A program made the translations under genes and the position numbers. From Brugia malayi (lineage: Eukaryota; Nematoda; Chromadorea; Rhabditida; Onchocercidae), in assembly GCF_000002995.4 (NCBI RefSeq), contig NW_025062475.1, forward strand, positions 2,418,001 to 2,482,000: 64,000 nucleotides of DNA. Direction: 5' to 3'. This document shows, piece after piece, positions 56,309 through 64,000 of the stretch (within the stretch, counting starts at the first letter, position 1; every line of letters starts with the position of its first letter). The notes beneath the pieces are model-generated. The model saw only the letters and a program-made list of their open reading frames with translations. It searched no databases and was not told where the DNA came from.

Positions 56309-56629
56309 CCAAAAACTACATTTGAATTTTAAACATGATAGATTTATGTGTCATTTTCAACTACTTTTGATTTTGAGGTAAAATATGAATTAAAATCGAA
56401 TTTTCATTAAAAAAGTACAAATATTTTAAAATTATTTAGCATTTTGCTTATGGTAATATATTCGAGCAATGATGATCTTTGTTTTGCGGTAAAATTTTTT
56501 CTCACAATATTATTTGAATGAGCAATTTCAATTGTAAAAAAATTAATAAAATGGAAACCAAAAGGAAAACAAGATAAAGTACACTAGATATTCTCTGCAC
56601 TCTTTGACACGCTACTTATAATTGCTCAG

Positions 56630-57232
56630 TGGTCATTAAAGTTTATTCCACCTGCTGTATGGTCGTTTTTTTGCATGAATTTAAAGATGGCAGCGAATTT
56701 TATAGCCTTTTGTTGTATTTTGCTTGCATAATGTCTGCAAATTCCATGCAGGCGTTTCTGATTTTACCGCTATTTATGTGCTGCTGTAAGGACATATCAT
56801 CAATTCAAACACTAAAGTGAGTCATACCAGCATTAACGTTTGCATTTCTTTTCTAAATCATTCATTGCAGCACTGCCTACAACCATAGACTGCGTGCAAA
56901 ATAAGCTAAAAGCGCCAAAAAATTTGTCGTCTTTTATTTTACCAATATGCACGTACGCACAACAACCAATATGAATGAATGTGCCATATTCATTTTGATG
57001 ACAGTAATGGTTGTTGCAGAGATGAATGAGTGGGTGCAGTACATTTTCCCTCAGACAAATGTTCACATGAATTTTTTTAGCTATAGGCACTGCAACTGGC
57101 AATGCTGGCAGTACCGATGGAACGCTGCCTGCTATATTATGTCAATCAGTTTCGTATCGATGAACTTTCCTCTGTACATTATGGGACGACTAATTTTGCC
57201 TACTTATACGATATACCCGAATGATTAATAAA
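56630..57232 (+). pseudogene. Broken bacterial dicarboxylate/amino-acid:cation symporter (DAACS family)
   Basis: Read across several frames, the block keeps the C-terminal half of a GltP/DctA-type symporter. A piece like LPTTIDCVQNKLKAPKNLSSFILP is followed by remnants of the INMNGTA motif and a TATGNAGSTDGTLPAILCQS region, then a relic of the PTYDIPRMINVTGDA-type end. Frameshifts and stops interrupt every frame. In bacteria such proteins import glutamate, aspartate or dicarboxylates with sodium or protons. It is non-functional here. Confidence 0.7.
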
Positions 57233-57242
57233 GAATGTAAGG

Positions 57243-57425
57243 ATGAAATCTAAAAGTGATGTTAGAATAAAAGAATTCGAGGCGATTTTGCATGGGCATT
57301 TTGTACTGTCATCAGGGCTGCACAGTGATACATACACACAATGCGCTAAGATTTTTGAGAATCCAAGGAGAGCAAGTCTGTGAGCTACTGGCAAATAAAA
57401 TAAAAAAAGAGCTAAAACTCCACAG
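57243..57425 (+). pseudogene. pyrE: Broken bacterial orotate phosphoribosyltransferase (pyrE), N-terminal part
   Basis: From ATG at 57243 the frame reads through [20 protein letters not shown], matching the start of bacterial PyrE (substrate-binding loop [11 protein letters not shown]). It ends at a TGA after FENPRRASL; a one-base shift then continues LLANKIKKEL. The rest of the enzyme, including the PRPP loop, is absent. PyrE makes OMP in pyrimidine synthesis. Confidence 0.8.
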
Positions 57426-57975
57426 ATTTAATTAATACTCTTTTCTGCAATTGTTGGAATAATTGTTGGTTTCTGCAAAAGGATGTTGTTTGACGAGTAA
57501 CATTCTTTTTTTGTGTTTCTAGTAAAGATTTAACCATAAAAAATTTCAAAATTTTATTATTACATAGTGAAACAACAGAATTTCAAAAAAAGTCTCTTCT
57601 ATTTTTTCTTAAGAGATTTTTCAATCTAAGTGATGTATAGTAGCAATATGTTTATGTTGATCCTAATGAACAGTTTAGTTTTAGTTTACACAACTTTTTC
57701 GAATGTGAAGGAGGCTAAAACTGCTTCTGAAGAATTATTAAAGAATGAAGAAATTAATTATATATATAAATATATATTTCTGAAGAGAAAATATATATCA
57801 TAAAGTGAATTCTCTTGAAGTAATAGCAACTATGAAAAGCAGAAGCGACCAAGTTGATAAAACTGTAGAAAAAGTTGAGCAATGCATTCTTATGATCAGC
57901 CAGCTATTGTAACAATATCTGTAGAAGAAATCAATCATACTAATTGGGTTAATAGTATGTTATTGATGAGGACAG
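57426..57975 (+). other. Unassigned part of the bacterial-like insertion
   Basis: Between the pyrE and tRNA remnants. It carries fragments such as VKTASEELLKNEEIN and YDQPAIVTISVEEINHTNWV in different frames, which look like decayed protein-coding DNA but which I cannot assign. Confidence 0.4.
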
Positions 57976-57976
57976 T

Positions 57977-58056
57977 TTTGGGGTGGGTGCAGCCAAGTGG
58001 TAAGGCATCGGTTTTCGATGTTGCTGTGTCAGGGTTCGAATCCTTCTATCTAAGCC
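57977..58056 (+). pseudogene. Decayed bacterial tRNA, glutamine type
   Basis: The stretch keeps a D-arm GCCAAGTGGTAAGGC, an anticodon-loop region CGGTTTTCGAT, a T-arm GGTTCGAATCC and a genomically encoded CCA end, which marks a bacterial tRNA. The TGGGG start and GCCAAGTGGTAAGGCA are typical of bacterial tRNA-Gln. The anticodon loop now reads TTC where TTG is expected, and the acceptor stem 3' half (TCTAAGCCA) no longer pairs with the 5' half. Confidence 0.7.
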
Positions 58057-58157
58057 ATATATCAACGGTGGTAGTGTAAGTGGTTCTTCTCTAATGTCAA
58101 CGTTATTCGTTTAATACATAAAGTATTAACATTTATAAATAGAACGGAAAAGTTTGT

Positions 58158-58985
58158 ATGGAAAGTAGTAACTAATAACGCTGATGCAATAAAAATCTTA
58201 AGAGGAAGCACCCAGGTATGTACATGGGGGGGATACCTGGTGATGGGTCTGGTTTGCATATATGGGGTTGTTGATAATAAGGTATAGATGAGGGGCATTA
58301 TGACAAAATTGAGGTTATCATAGATGAGGGGCATTATGACAAAATTGAGGTTAGCATAGATGGGGATGGCTCAGTATCTGTAACTGATAATGGTTGTGGC
58401 ATTTCAGCTGATAATCCTTTACAAAGAAGGAATATCAGCAACATAGATAATAATAATGACCCAACTGCACGAATGTGGTAAATGTGGTAGCAATATAACT
58501 AAAAGGTTTCTAACGGATTACGTGGTACATGGTGCTGGTATCTCAGTTGAAAATGCATTATCATGGCACAATAAGAAAGAACGCTTTATGCGCTTTGAAG
58601 ATGGTGAGTAAATAAGAAAACAAACAAATGAGGGAGTAGAGTAACATTTATACTGTCAACGGAGACTTTTATTAGTACTGATTTTCTCCACTCTTGAAAA
58701 TCGTATCAGAGAATTAGCTTTTTTAAATGCAAGTATTAACATCACTTTGCATGACTTTCGTAACAAACTGCATGTAGAGTCTTACTTTAACGATAGTAAA
58801 CAATCTAAAGATAATTTTGGCACAGCAAATTTCATGCGGTACTTAGACAAGAATAAAACATATGTTACCAAACTTACCAGCATGAAGGGTGATGCAAAAG
58901 ATCTTGGTATCAGCATAGAAATATGAATGAAGTGGAATGACTCCTACTACGAACAATGGGATGGTGGTACACATTTGGCAGAGAT
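58158..58985 (+). pseudogene. gyrB: Broken bacterial DNA gyrase subunit B (gyrB), N-terminal ATPase part
   Basis: Across shifting frames the GyrB order is clear: DAIKILRG; a GDGSGLH piece; HYDKIEVSIDGDGSVSVTDNG, the GHKL ATP-binding region (DNGRGIP type, here DNGCGIS); KEGISAT; HGAGISVENALS (from GGLHGVGxSVVNALS); WHNKKERFMRFEDG; LENRIRELAFLNA; MRYLDKNKTYV; and GGTHLA. There are several stops, an internal 37-38 bp tandem duplication at 58287-58361 and deletions. Non-functional. Confidence 0.88.
58287..58361 (+). repeat. 37-38 bp tandem duplication inside the gyrB remnant
   Basis: GATGAGGGGCATTATGACAA and the bases after it occur twice in a row, with one base difference (GGTTATC against GGTTAGC). 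It arose inside the decayed gene. Confidence 0.9.
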
Positions 58986-58989
58986 TGTA

Positions 58990-59220
58990 GTGGAAGCAAA
59001 AATGTTTTTGGAAACAACCTTTATGATTTGGTTAAATTGTTATTCGGGGGAGAAGTTTGATGTCAGGGAGATGTGTTGGATGCCAGCTAAATATTTGGGC
59101 AACAATTGAATAAACTGATCTAATTGACAATAGTATGGTTATAAAATCTACATTGATGTTAGACAATGATCCAAACAAAGGAGAGGAGGTGCTTGCATGG
59201 GCACCAGTTGCTAATAAAGA
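58990..59220. other. Stretch between the gyrB remnant and the retroelement
   Basis: Contains an open stretch with GEKFDVREMCWMPAKYLGNN and another with DNDPNKGEEVLAWAPVANKE. I cannot tell whether this is more bacterial DNA, host DNA or part of the LTR. Confidence 0.4.
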
Positions 59221-59448
59221 GCTTATTAGATAACCGCATGATTATGATAGCTAACAAAGAACAATGTAGATATCCTCATGATTGTAAGGATTGCTAACAA
59301 AGAACGATGTAAATTGTTTCAATATGTAGAAGCATAAATTTGGAAACAAAGAGTCCGAAGTATAAGCATTATTTGCGGAAATTACGTAGATATCTTTACT
59401 ACAATTTGCAACTCATATTTTTAGATCGCGATATTAAAATCCGCGACA
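59221..59448 (-). repeat. Probable 3' LTR of the BEL/Pao element (left end uncertain)
   Basis: On the minus strand, just after the last pol codons, a purine-leaning CGGTCGGGAG is followed by TGTCGCGGATTTTAATATCG, a TG-starting junction as expected for an LTR start. The first bases form a near-palindrome (TCGCG...CGCGA). Two imperfect copies of a 40-base unit with GCTAACAAAGAAC lie at 59236-59316. I cannot see the CA-type end or the matching 5' LTR, which is outside the window. Confidence 0.5.
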
Positions 59449-59735
59449 CTCCCGACCGAAGGAGCTAAATGCTTTAGTTCGTTGGACAGCTTTGGTTGAT
59501 TGCTTCGCCTTATAGCGCTTCTAGTTCGTAGAGCAATTGGTTCTTGTTCATTGACATTTTGCACTGATTTGTTAAACATTGTTGGTTGAGGGTCAATTTC
59601 CTCACCTTTGACTTCCAGTGGGTATAACATATTCACCGGTCTGTTGAGTATTTTCCTTTCGGTAATTCTATCGAGACACTTCTCACTTCTCCATCCTTTC
59701 CTGTTTTGATTTCTCTTATTCTGGCTAGTTTCCAC
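59421..59735 (-). pseudogene. BEL/Pao polyprotein C-terminal end, frame 4
   Basis: Carries RPVNMLYPLEVKGEE, the end of the integrase-following domain, then a short polar tail to the stop at 59421, just before the LTR. The first about 30 codons are shadow sequence before a further frameshift. Confidence 0.7.
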
Positions 59736-59850
59736 ATGCCACGGGGAATTTCTGGTTCATTTAGTAACACAATCTCTCCCTCGTGGGGAGTTCTTTTTAC
59801 TACATCTCTCGGAGAAGAGTGTTCCCTTTGTGCTCTTTCTTTAAGAGTAT

Positions 59851-60447
59851 TTAAATATTCCTCTTTCCATATTTCCCAGAAGGCATCGAGGCCTTTAGTG
59901 TATTTGACCAGTATTGAATGAGTTTTTCTCTCGAATCCAATTTATGAGGGATAAAATCATCCATTTCATTCTTGTTTTTAGCAGGCATGATTAGATGCGC
60001 ATTCGGTAGTATAAAGTCAATTGGACGCAATATGATACAATCATCAAAATTTACGTAAGTTAGTGGTCGAGTATTCAAAATACTTTCCACTTCCGCTACT
60101 AGCGTAATCAATTCCCGTTCCCATAATAACTTTCTGCCGATGGCTCTTTTCATTGCCCTTTTTGTTAACCCAATAAGTCGCTCATATACTCCTCCGTTCC
60201 AAGGCGCCTTTGGTATTATATTTTTCCAGATCATTTTCCTTTCCGCTAGGAATTCATTTAATTGTTGTTTCACAATGATTTTAAAATTAACTGGAATTGA
60301 CCAGCGTTGTCGCTTAAGATTAATTCTGGAAAGCCTCGTCTTGCTGTAAATCTTCTGAAAACATGTAAAAAGCTTTCGGCTGAAAGAGTTTCTACTACTT
60401 CTAGATGTACAGCTCTTGTTGTGAAACATGTGAATAGTGCTACCCAT
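59851..60447 (-). pseudogene. BEL/Pao integrase core end, frame 3
   Basis: Real coding begins after about residue 53 of this frame ([14 protein letters not shown]) and carries the third integrase catalytic residue in APWNGGVYERLIGLTKRAMK, then NTRPLTYV. The upstream overlap with frame 2 is out of frame. It ends through another frameshift near YWSNTLKA. Confidence 0.8.
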
Positions 60448-62315
60448 CTTTTTGTTAGCCCATTATCACTCCTGATATTCACAGGACCTAAATAGTCTAG
60501 TCCTACTCGCGCAAAGGGTCTTGATCTTGTGGTCCGAGATGCTGGAAGATCAGCCATAGTTGGTAATTTGAATGGTTTAGTTGTCCAGCGTCTGCACTTC
60601 ATGCACTTATTCAAGATTCGTTTGACTTCCGTTCTACCTTTTGGGATCCATATCGTCGATCTCAGATTTGAGAGTGTATGAGCAATTCCAGCATGATACA
60701 GTTGTTCATGTCGTTGCTGAATAAAGAGTTCAGTTATGGTGTTGTGTCTCGGGAGATATATTGGGTGTAAGTTACTCTCTTTCATTTCAGAGTTAACTAC
60801 GCGGCTTTTGTATCTCCATAGTTCGTTATCATAGAACAAATTCCATTTGATTATTTCATCTTTGGTAACTCCTTCTGACTGTGCTTGTTTGAATAGCACA
60901 ATTTCTGACAACTCGTAATCCTGTGTTGTCAATATATTCTTTTCTTTCGTTGCCATCTTTAGCCAAGGAATTTCCCTTTTCATTGTTAATCTTATGAATT
61001 TCAGAACCCAACCAGTTGTTCTTATTAATCTTGACCATTTGCTAAAACGACTAGCATCTAAGATTCCGAAATGTTTGTTTATGATAATTGGTTCTGTGAT
61101 GTGGGCCACAATTTCTTCATCCTGGTAATCCTCATTGTAATTGTATTTCCACTGTGGCCATTTTGATTCGTTTTCTGTTAACCACTTTGGTCCTTTCCAC
61201 CAAAGATCATATCCTTTTAGTTTATTCGGAGAGATTCCTTTTGTAGCTATATCAGCTGGGTTTTGTTCACTTGGGATATATCTAAAATGGATTTTCGCCT
61301 TTCGTATTTCTTCTACCCTATTTTGTATGAACGTTGGTAGTAAACGGGAACTATTGTGAACCCAATGAAGCGCACATTGAGAATCGGACCATAAAATTGT
61401 TATCACGTCCTCAAGCTCTTTTTGTTTTAATACGAATTGTACCATTCTCACTCCGATGAGTATTGCCAGTAATTCTAATCGAGGTATTGACATTCCTTTA
61501 ATTGGCGCAATTCGGGATTTAGCAAACACTAAGAATACTTCTCTTTCTTGAGTTCGAATGTATAAAGCTGCTGAGTATGCAGCAGTTGATGCGTCAGTAA
61601 AAACATGAAATTGTACTTGCTTGGAACAATTTGTTGTGAATCTTGGTAGATCCTTTAGTTTCTTTGGCCATTCGTTCGTGAGTAATTTCCACGTGGTTTC
61701 ATCTTCCTCACTTATAGTTTGATCCCATGAAAGGTTCTTTTTCCACAAAGTTTGGAGAAACAATTTGAATCTTATCAGTATAGGAACTATGAATCCTAGT
61801 GGGTCATATTGTGAGGCTACGAATTGCAATACAATTCTTTTAGTTAATTTCTTACCAAACCATGGTTTTAACGTTACTTGAATGATATCTTGTTTGTGGT
61901 ACCAATTGAGACCTAGAATTTTTTTAATTGAACTTACCTCTGCTCGATCTTGTACCGGAAGTTTTTCATTGACTTCTTGGTCGTTAGAGAGAAATTCCCG
62001 TACATTCATTGATGCTTCATTGAATATAATTTTAATTTCCTTATAATTGGAAAGAGCTTCGTTGGTTCCTTTGGTTGGTATTATAATGTTATCGACATAG
62101 AGATTTTTCCTTAACTCGAGTGCGATTTTGCTTTTACAAGTTTCCAAATGATAATTGAGTGTAGCGGACAATAAAAATGGAGATGATACAATTCCAAATG
62201 GAACTCGTTGGAAACGGTAACAACTTACGTTTTCTTCGTTAACTGGACTTCGAATGTCTTTCAACCAAAGAAATCGAGTGCAGTTTCTATCTGTTGGATG
62301 CAATTCTATTTGCAA
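60270..62315 (-). pseudogene. BEL/Pao RT-RNase H-integrase start, frame 2 (681 codons)
   Basis: A long open frame. RT palm motifs come first: [22 protein letters not shown] at residues 73-76, in place of the commoner YVDD. The Pao-type middle region follows, then an RNase H-like FTDAST (near residue 236) and DSQCALHWV. An integrase HHCC zinc finger (HEQLYHAG then CMKC) and integrase core start ([18 protein letters not shown]) come last. The frame starts upstream of the ATG, with [13 protein letters not shown] carrying the first RT aspartate. Confidence 0.9.
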
Positions 62316-62341
62316 GAACGCCTTTTCTACGTCTGCTATTA

Positions 62342-63895
62342 TTACATTTTCATTGTACGGAAACGTAGCAAAACTCCAACCAAATCAGGGAGTGTTATTG
62401 GTCCCCGATATAAAACATCATTTAAACTTTTCATTCCTTTACAATGAGCTGATGCATCATAAACTATCCTCAGATTTGTCGTGGTTTTATTTGGTGTTAT
62501 TACTTCGTGATGAGGCAGATAATGAATAATACCAACTTCATTCATTTCCGATGACACTTTCTCAATTATATTGGAATTGAGTTGTTCTTCAATAGTTTGA
62601 TTGTATCGACTTAGTAATTGAGGTTTCATTTGAAGCCTCCTAATTAACGACTTTAATCTTCCAAGGCAAAGTCCGAAATTATCGCTTAGTTTGTTCTTTG
62701 AATCTTTCCAAGGCCAACAAACTTGATATCTTCCCTTGTCCCTAGTGATAGTTTGTTTAAATTGCTGCAATGCTTTTTCATCATTGTCAGAGTTTATTTT
62801 GTCTTGTATACCCATTATTTCCAGTTTCCAAAAGTGATCTAAGTCTGGAATATTGACGGCATTGACTTGAGAAATCGGACTTACTGATGTGGTTTCTGAA
62901 ATACTGTCGTGTATTTCATTTATATACCCACTTCCAGCTATTATAGGTCCAACCTTTGTATGGATCAATGAAAATCCTGATTTTAAGTTCTCTGCTTGGT
63001 CAAACTGGATAAACTTGAAGAAGTGATCCGCACCTATGAGTATGTCCGGTTGTTTCCATTTGTTTTTGAAATTACTAAACTGATTTCGTTTGTCTATCAT
63101 CAACAATTCCTTTTTGTTTAGATTAACTACTTGCAATTCATTCGTCAAGTGGTTAACTGTTATTACATCTAATCGGATTATTTCTTTATTTCCAATTTTT
63201 ACTCCGATTTCAGTTTTAGTAGTGATACACGTTTTTGGCGTCTTATCACCAAATGAAGCAATTTTTATTTCCATCTCGTTAGTTTCTTGTAGATTCAATC
63301 GATAAGCCAAATCCTTTGATATGAACGATAATTGAGAACCAATATCGAATAGAATTAAAGCCTTTTGTTGGATTTTTGGGCGATTTGGATTGGTTACATT
63401 TATTTCCTTACATAACAGTAAGGTTCGCTTTTTCCATTGATTTCCTTTTTCGGTAATGGAGTTAGCGATTGTGACTGAACCCAACCTTTCTTTGTTGGAA
63501 TCCACTGCTTGCGTGAGTTCCTTGTAGTTGTTGGGACACAGTGCTGTATTGTGTGGACTTTTACAATGGAAACACAAAGGTTTCCCTTTTTTACAATCAC
63601 TTGTTGCATGTCCTTTTCGTAAACATTTGAAACATGCAGTGATTTCTCTCAAACGTTCCATCCGGAGTTTGAGAGTGGGATAGATGTTACATTCATTGTT
63701 CCAGTGGTCCTTATTGCAAAATACGCATGGTTTCCTTTCCCCATTTATAGAAATTTTCCTGGAACCTTTTTGATTTGATTGTATTATCTCCCTTTGTTTG
63801 GTTGATTGTGGCGAAAGCTGACGTTTCGCCTCTAACATTATTTTTGTTTGTTTTCTTCTCCCTTGTGTCTGCTTGACTTCTAGCAACTTCTTCAT
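62342..63895 (-). pseudogene. BEL/Pao gag-protease-RT start, frame 1 (517 codons)
   Basis: Two CCHC-like knuckles (CFKCLRKGHATSDC and CFHCKSPHNTALC) follow a CVFCNKDHWNNEC motif: nucleic-acid binding. A retropepsin-like domain follows, with FDIGSQLSFIS, where the usual D-T/S-G active-site triplet reads DIG. The frame continues to the start of the RT (APSRIVYDASA-type region, here [24 protein letters not shown]). It stops at 62342, just before the first catalytic aspartate of RT, because of a frameshift. The ATG at 63895 is only the first in this frame; gag coding clearly continues to the right in another frame (WSVKDIRQYL near 63930). Confidence 0.85.
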
Positions 63896-64000
63896 TTCTT
63901 AGAACTAGTTTGTCAGGTACTGCCGGATATCCTTAACTGACCAACTCGTCGAATCCTCTTTCAATTGGTATAATTTATCAATTATCCACGCTGGTAGTTT

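Larger units (their letters stand above)
56590..58990 (+). other. Nuclear insertion of Wolbachia-like bacterial DNA
   Basis: A block carrying four bacterial-type gene remnants in the same direction (symporter, pyrE, tRNA, gyrB), all broken by stops, frameshifts or deletions and without introns. Base use is visibly less A/T-homopolymeric than in the nematode genes to the left. This is the pattern known as a nuclear Wolbachia transfer in filarial genomes. The exact borders are not visible; the left border lies between the minisatellite and about 56600. Confidence 0.85.
59421..64000 (-). mobile_element. BEL/Pao-type LTR retrotransposon, 3' part, broken
   Basis: Domain order from right to left (5' to 3' of the element): gag end with zinc knuckles, aspartic protease, reverse transcriptase, RNase H, zinc-binding and core integrase, and a C-terminal domain. 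A protease-type segment before the RT, the long Pao-type region between RT and integrase, and the integrase C-terminal tail place it in BEL/Pao, a group common in nematodes. At least four reading-frame breaks show that this copy cannot make a full polyprotein. Its 5' end runs off the window. Confidence 0.9.

Noticed and set aside
56833..57102. Minus-strand 89-codon ORF in the bacterial block
   Set aside because: A shadow of the symporter pseudogene, whose family motifs are on the plus strand.

Overview
The window looks like nuclear DNA of a nematode, most likely a filarial worm. The DNA is very AT-rich with long A/T runs. Genes are split into short exons separated by T-rich introns ending in TTTCAG-like acceptors. 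The encoded proteins are animal proteins (insulin-receptor kinase, PBX homeoprotein, DCAF4, phospholipase B-like, leishmanolysin-like). A block near the right end resembles decayed DNA of an alphaproteobacterial endosymbiont of the Wolbachia type, a known feature of filarial genomes. All assignments were made by reading the sequence; no database search was run. Exon chains were checked by reading-frame phase.

Layout. 142-4128 (+): the 3' half of an insulin/IGF receptor tyrosine kinase (daf-2 type), from the membrane segment to the stop. 4129-9831: mostly non-coding, with one doubtful minus-strand ORF. 9832-13725 (+): a PBC-class TALE homeobox gene (ceh-20/exd/PBX type) with three possible 3' ends. 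16271-20479 (+): a DCAF4-like WD40 protein. 22256-28275 (+): a 13-exon phospholipase B-like protein. Converging on it from the minus strand, 29888-32535 encodes an unrecognised 346-residue protein, 33169-34063 an unrecognised 104-residue protein, and 35039-43387 a 15-exon M8 metalloprotease (leishmanolysin/invadolysin type). 43388-47403 is AT-rich and repetitive. 47404-52484 (+) encodes an unrecognised single-pass membrane protein. 53208-55670 (-) encodes an acyl-CoA-binding-domain protein in which one expected splice acceptor is missing.

From 55.9 kb the character changes. A degenerate GC-richer minisatellite is followed by about 2.4 kb of bacterial-like pseudogenes (dicarboxylate symporter, pyrE, a glutamine-type tRNA, gyrB). 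Next comes the 3' end of a BEL/Pao-type LTR retrotransposon on the minus strand, which runs off the right edge.

The host genes are not an operon: they have separate large spacers and mixed orientation. No single coordinated new system is evident. The most novel parts are three unrecognised multi-exon genes, the bacterial-to-nuclear insertion abutting a retroelement, and several cases of repeat growth or splice-site change inside genes.
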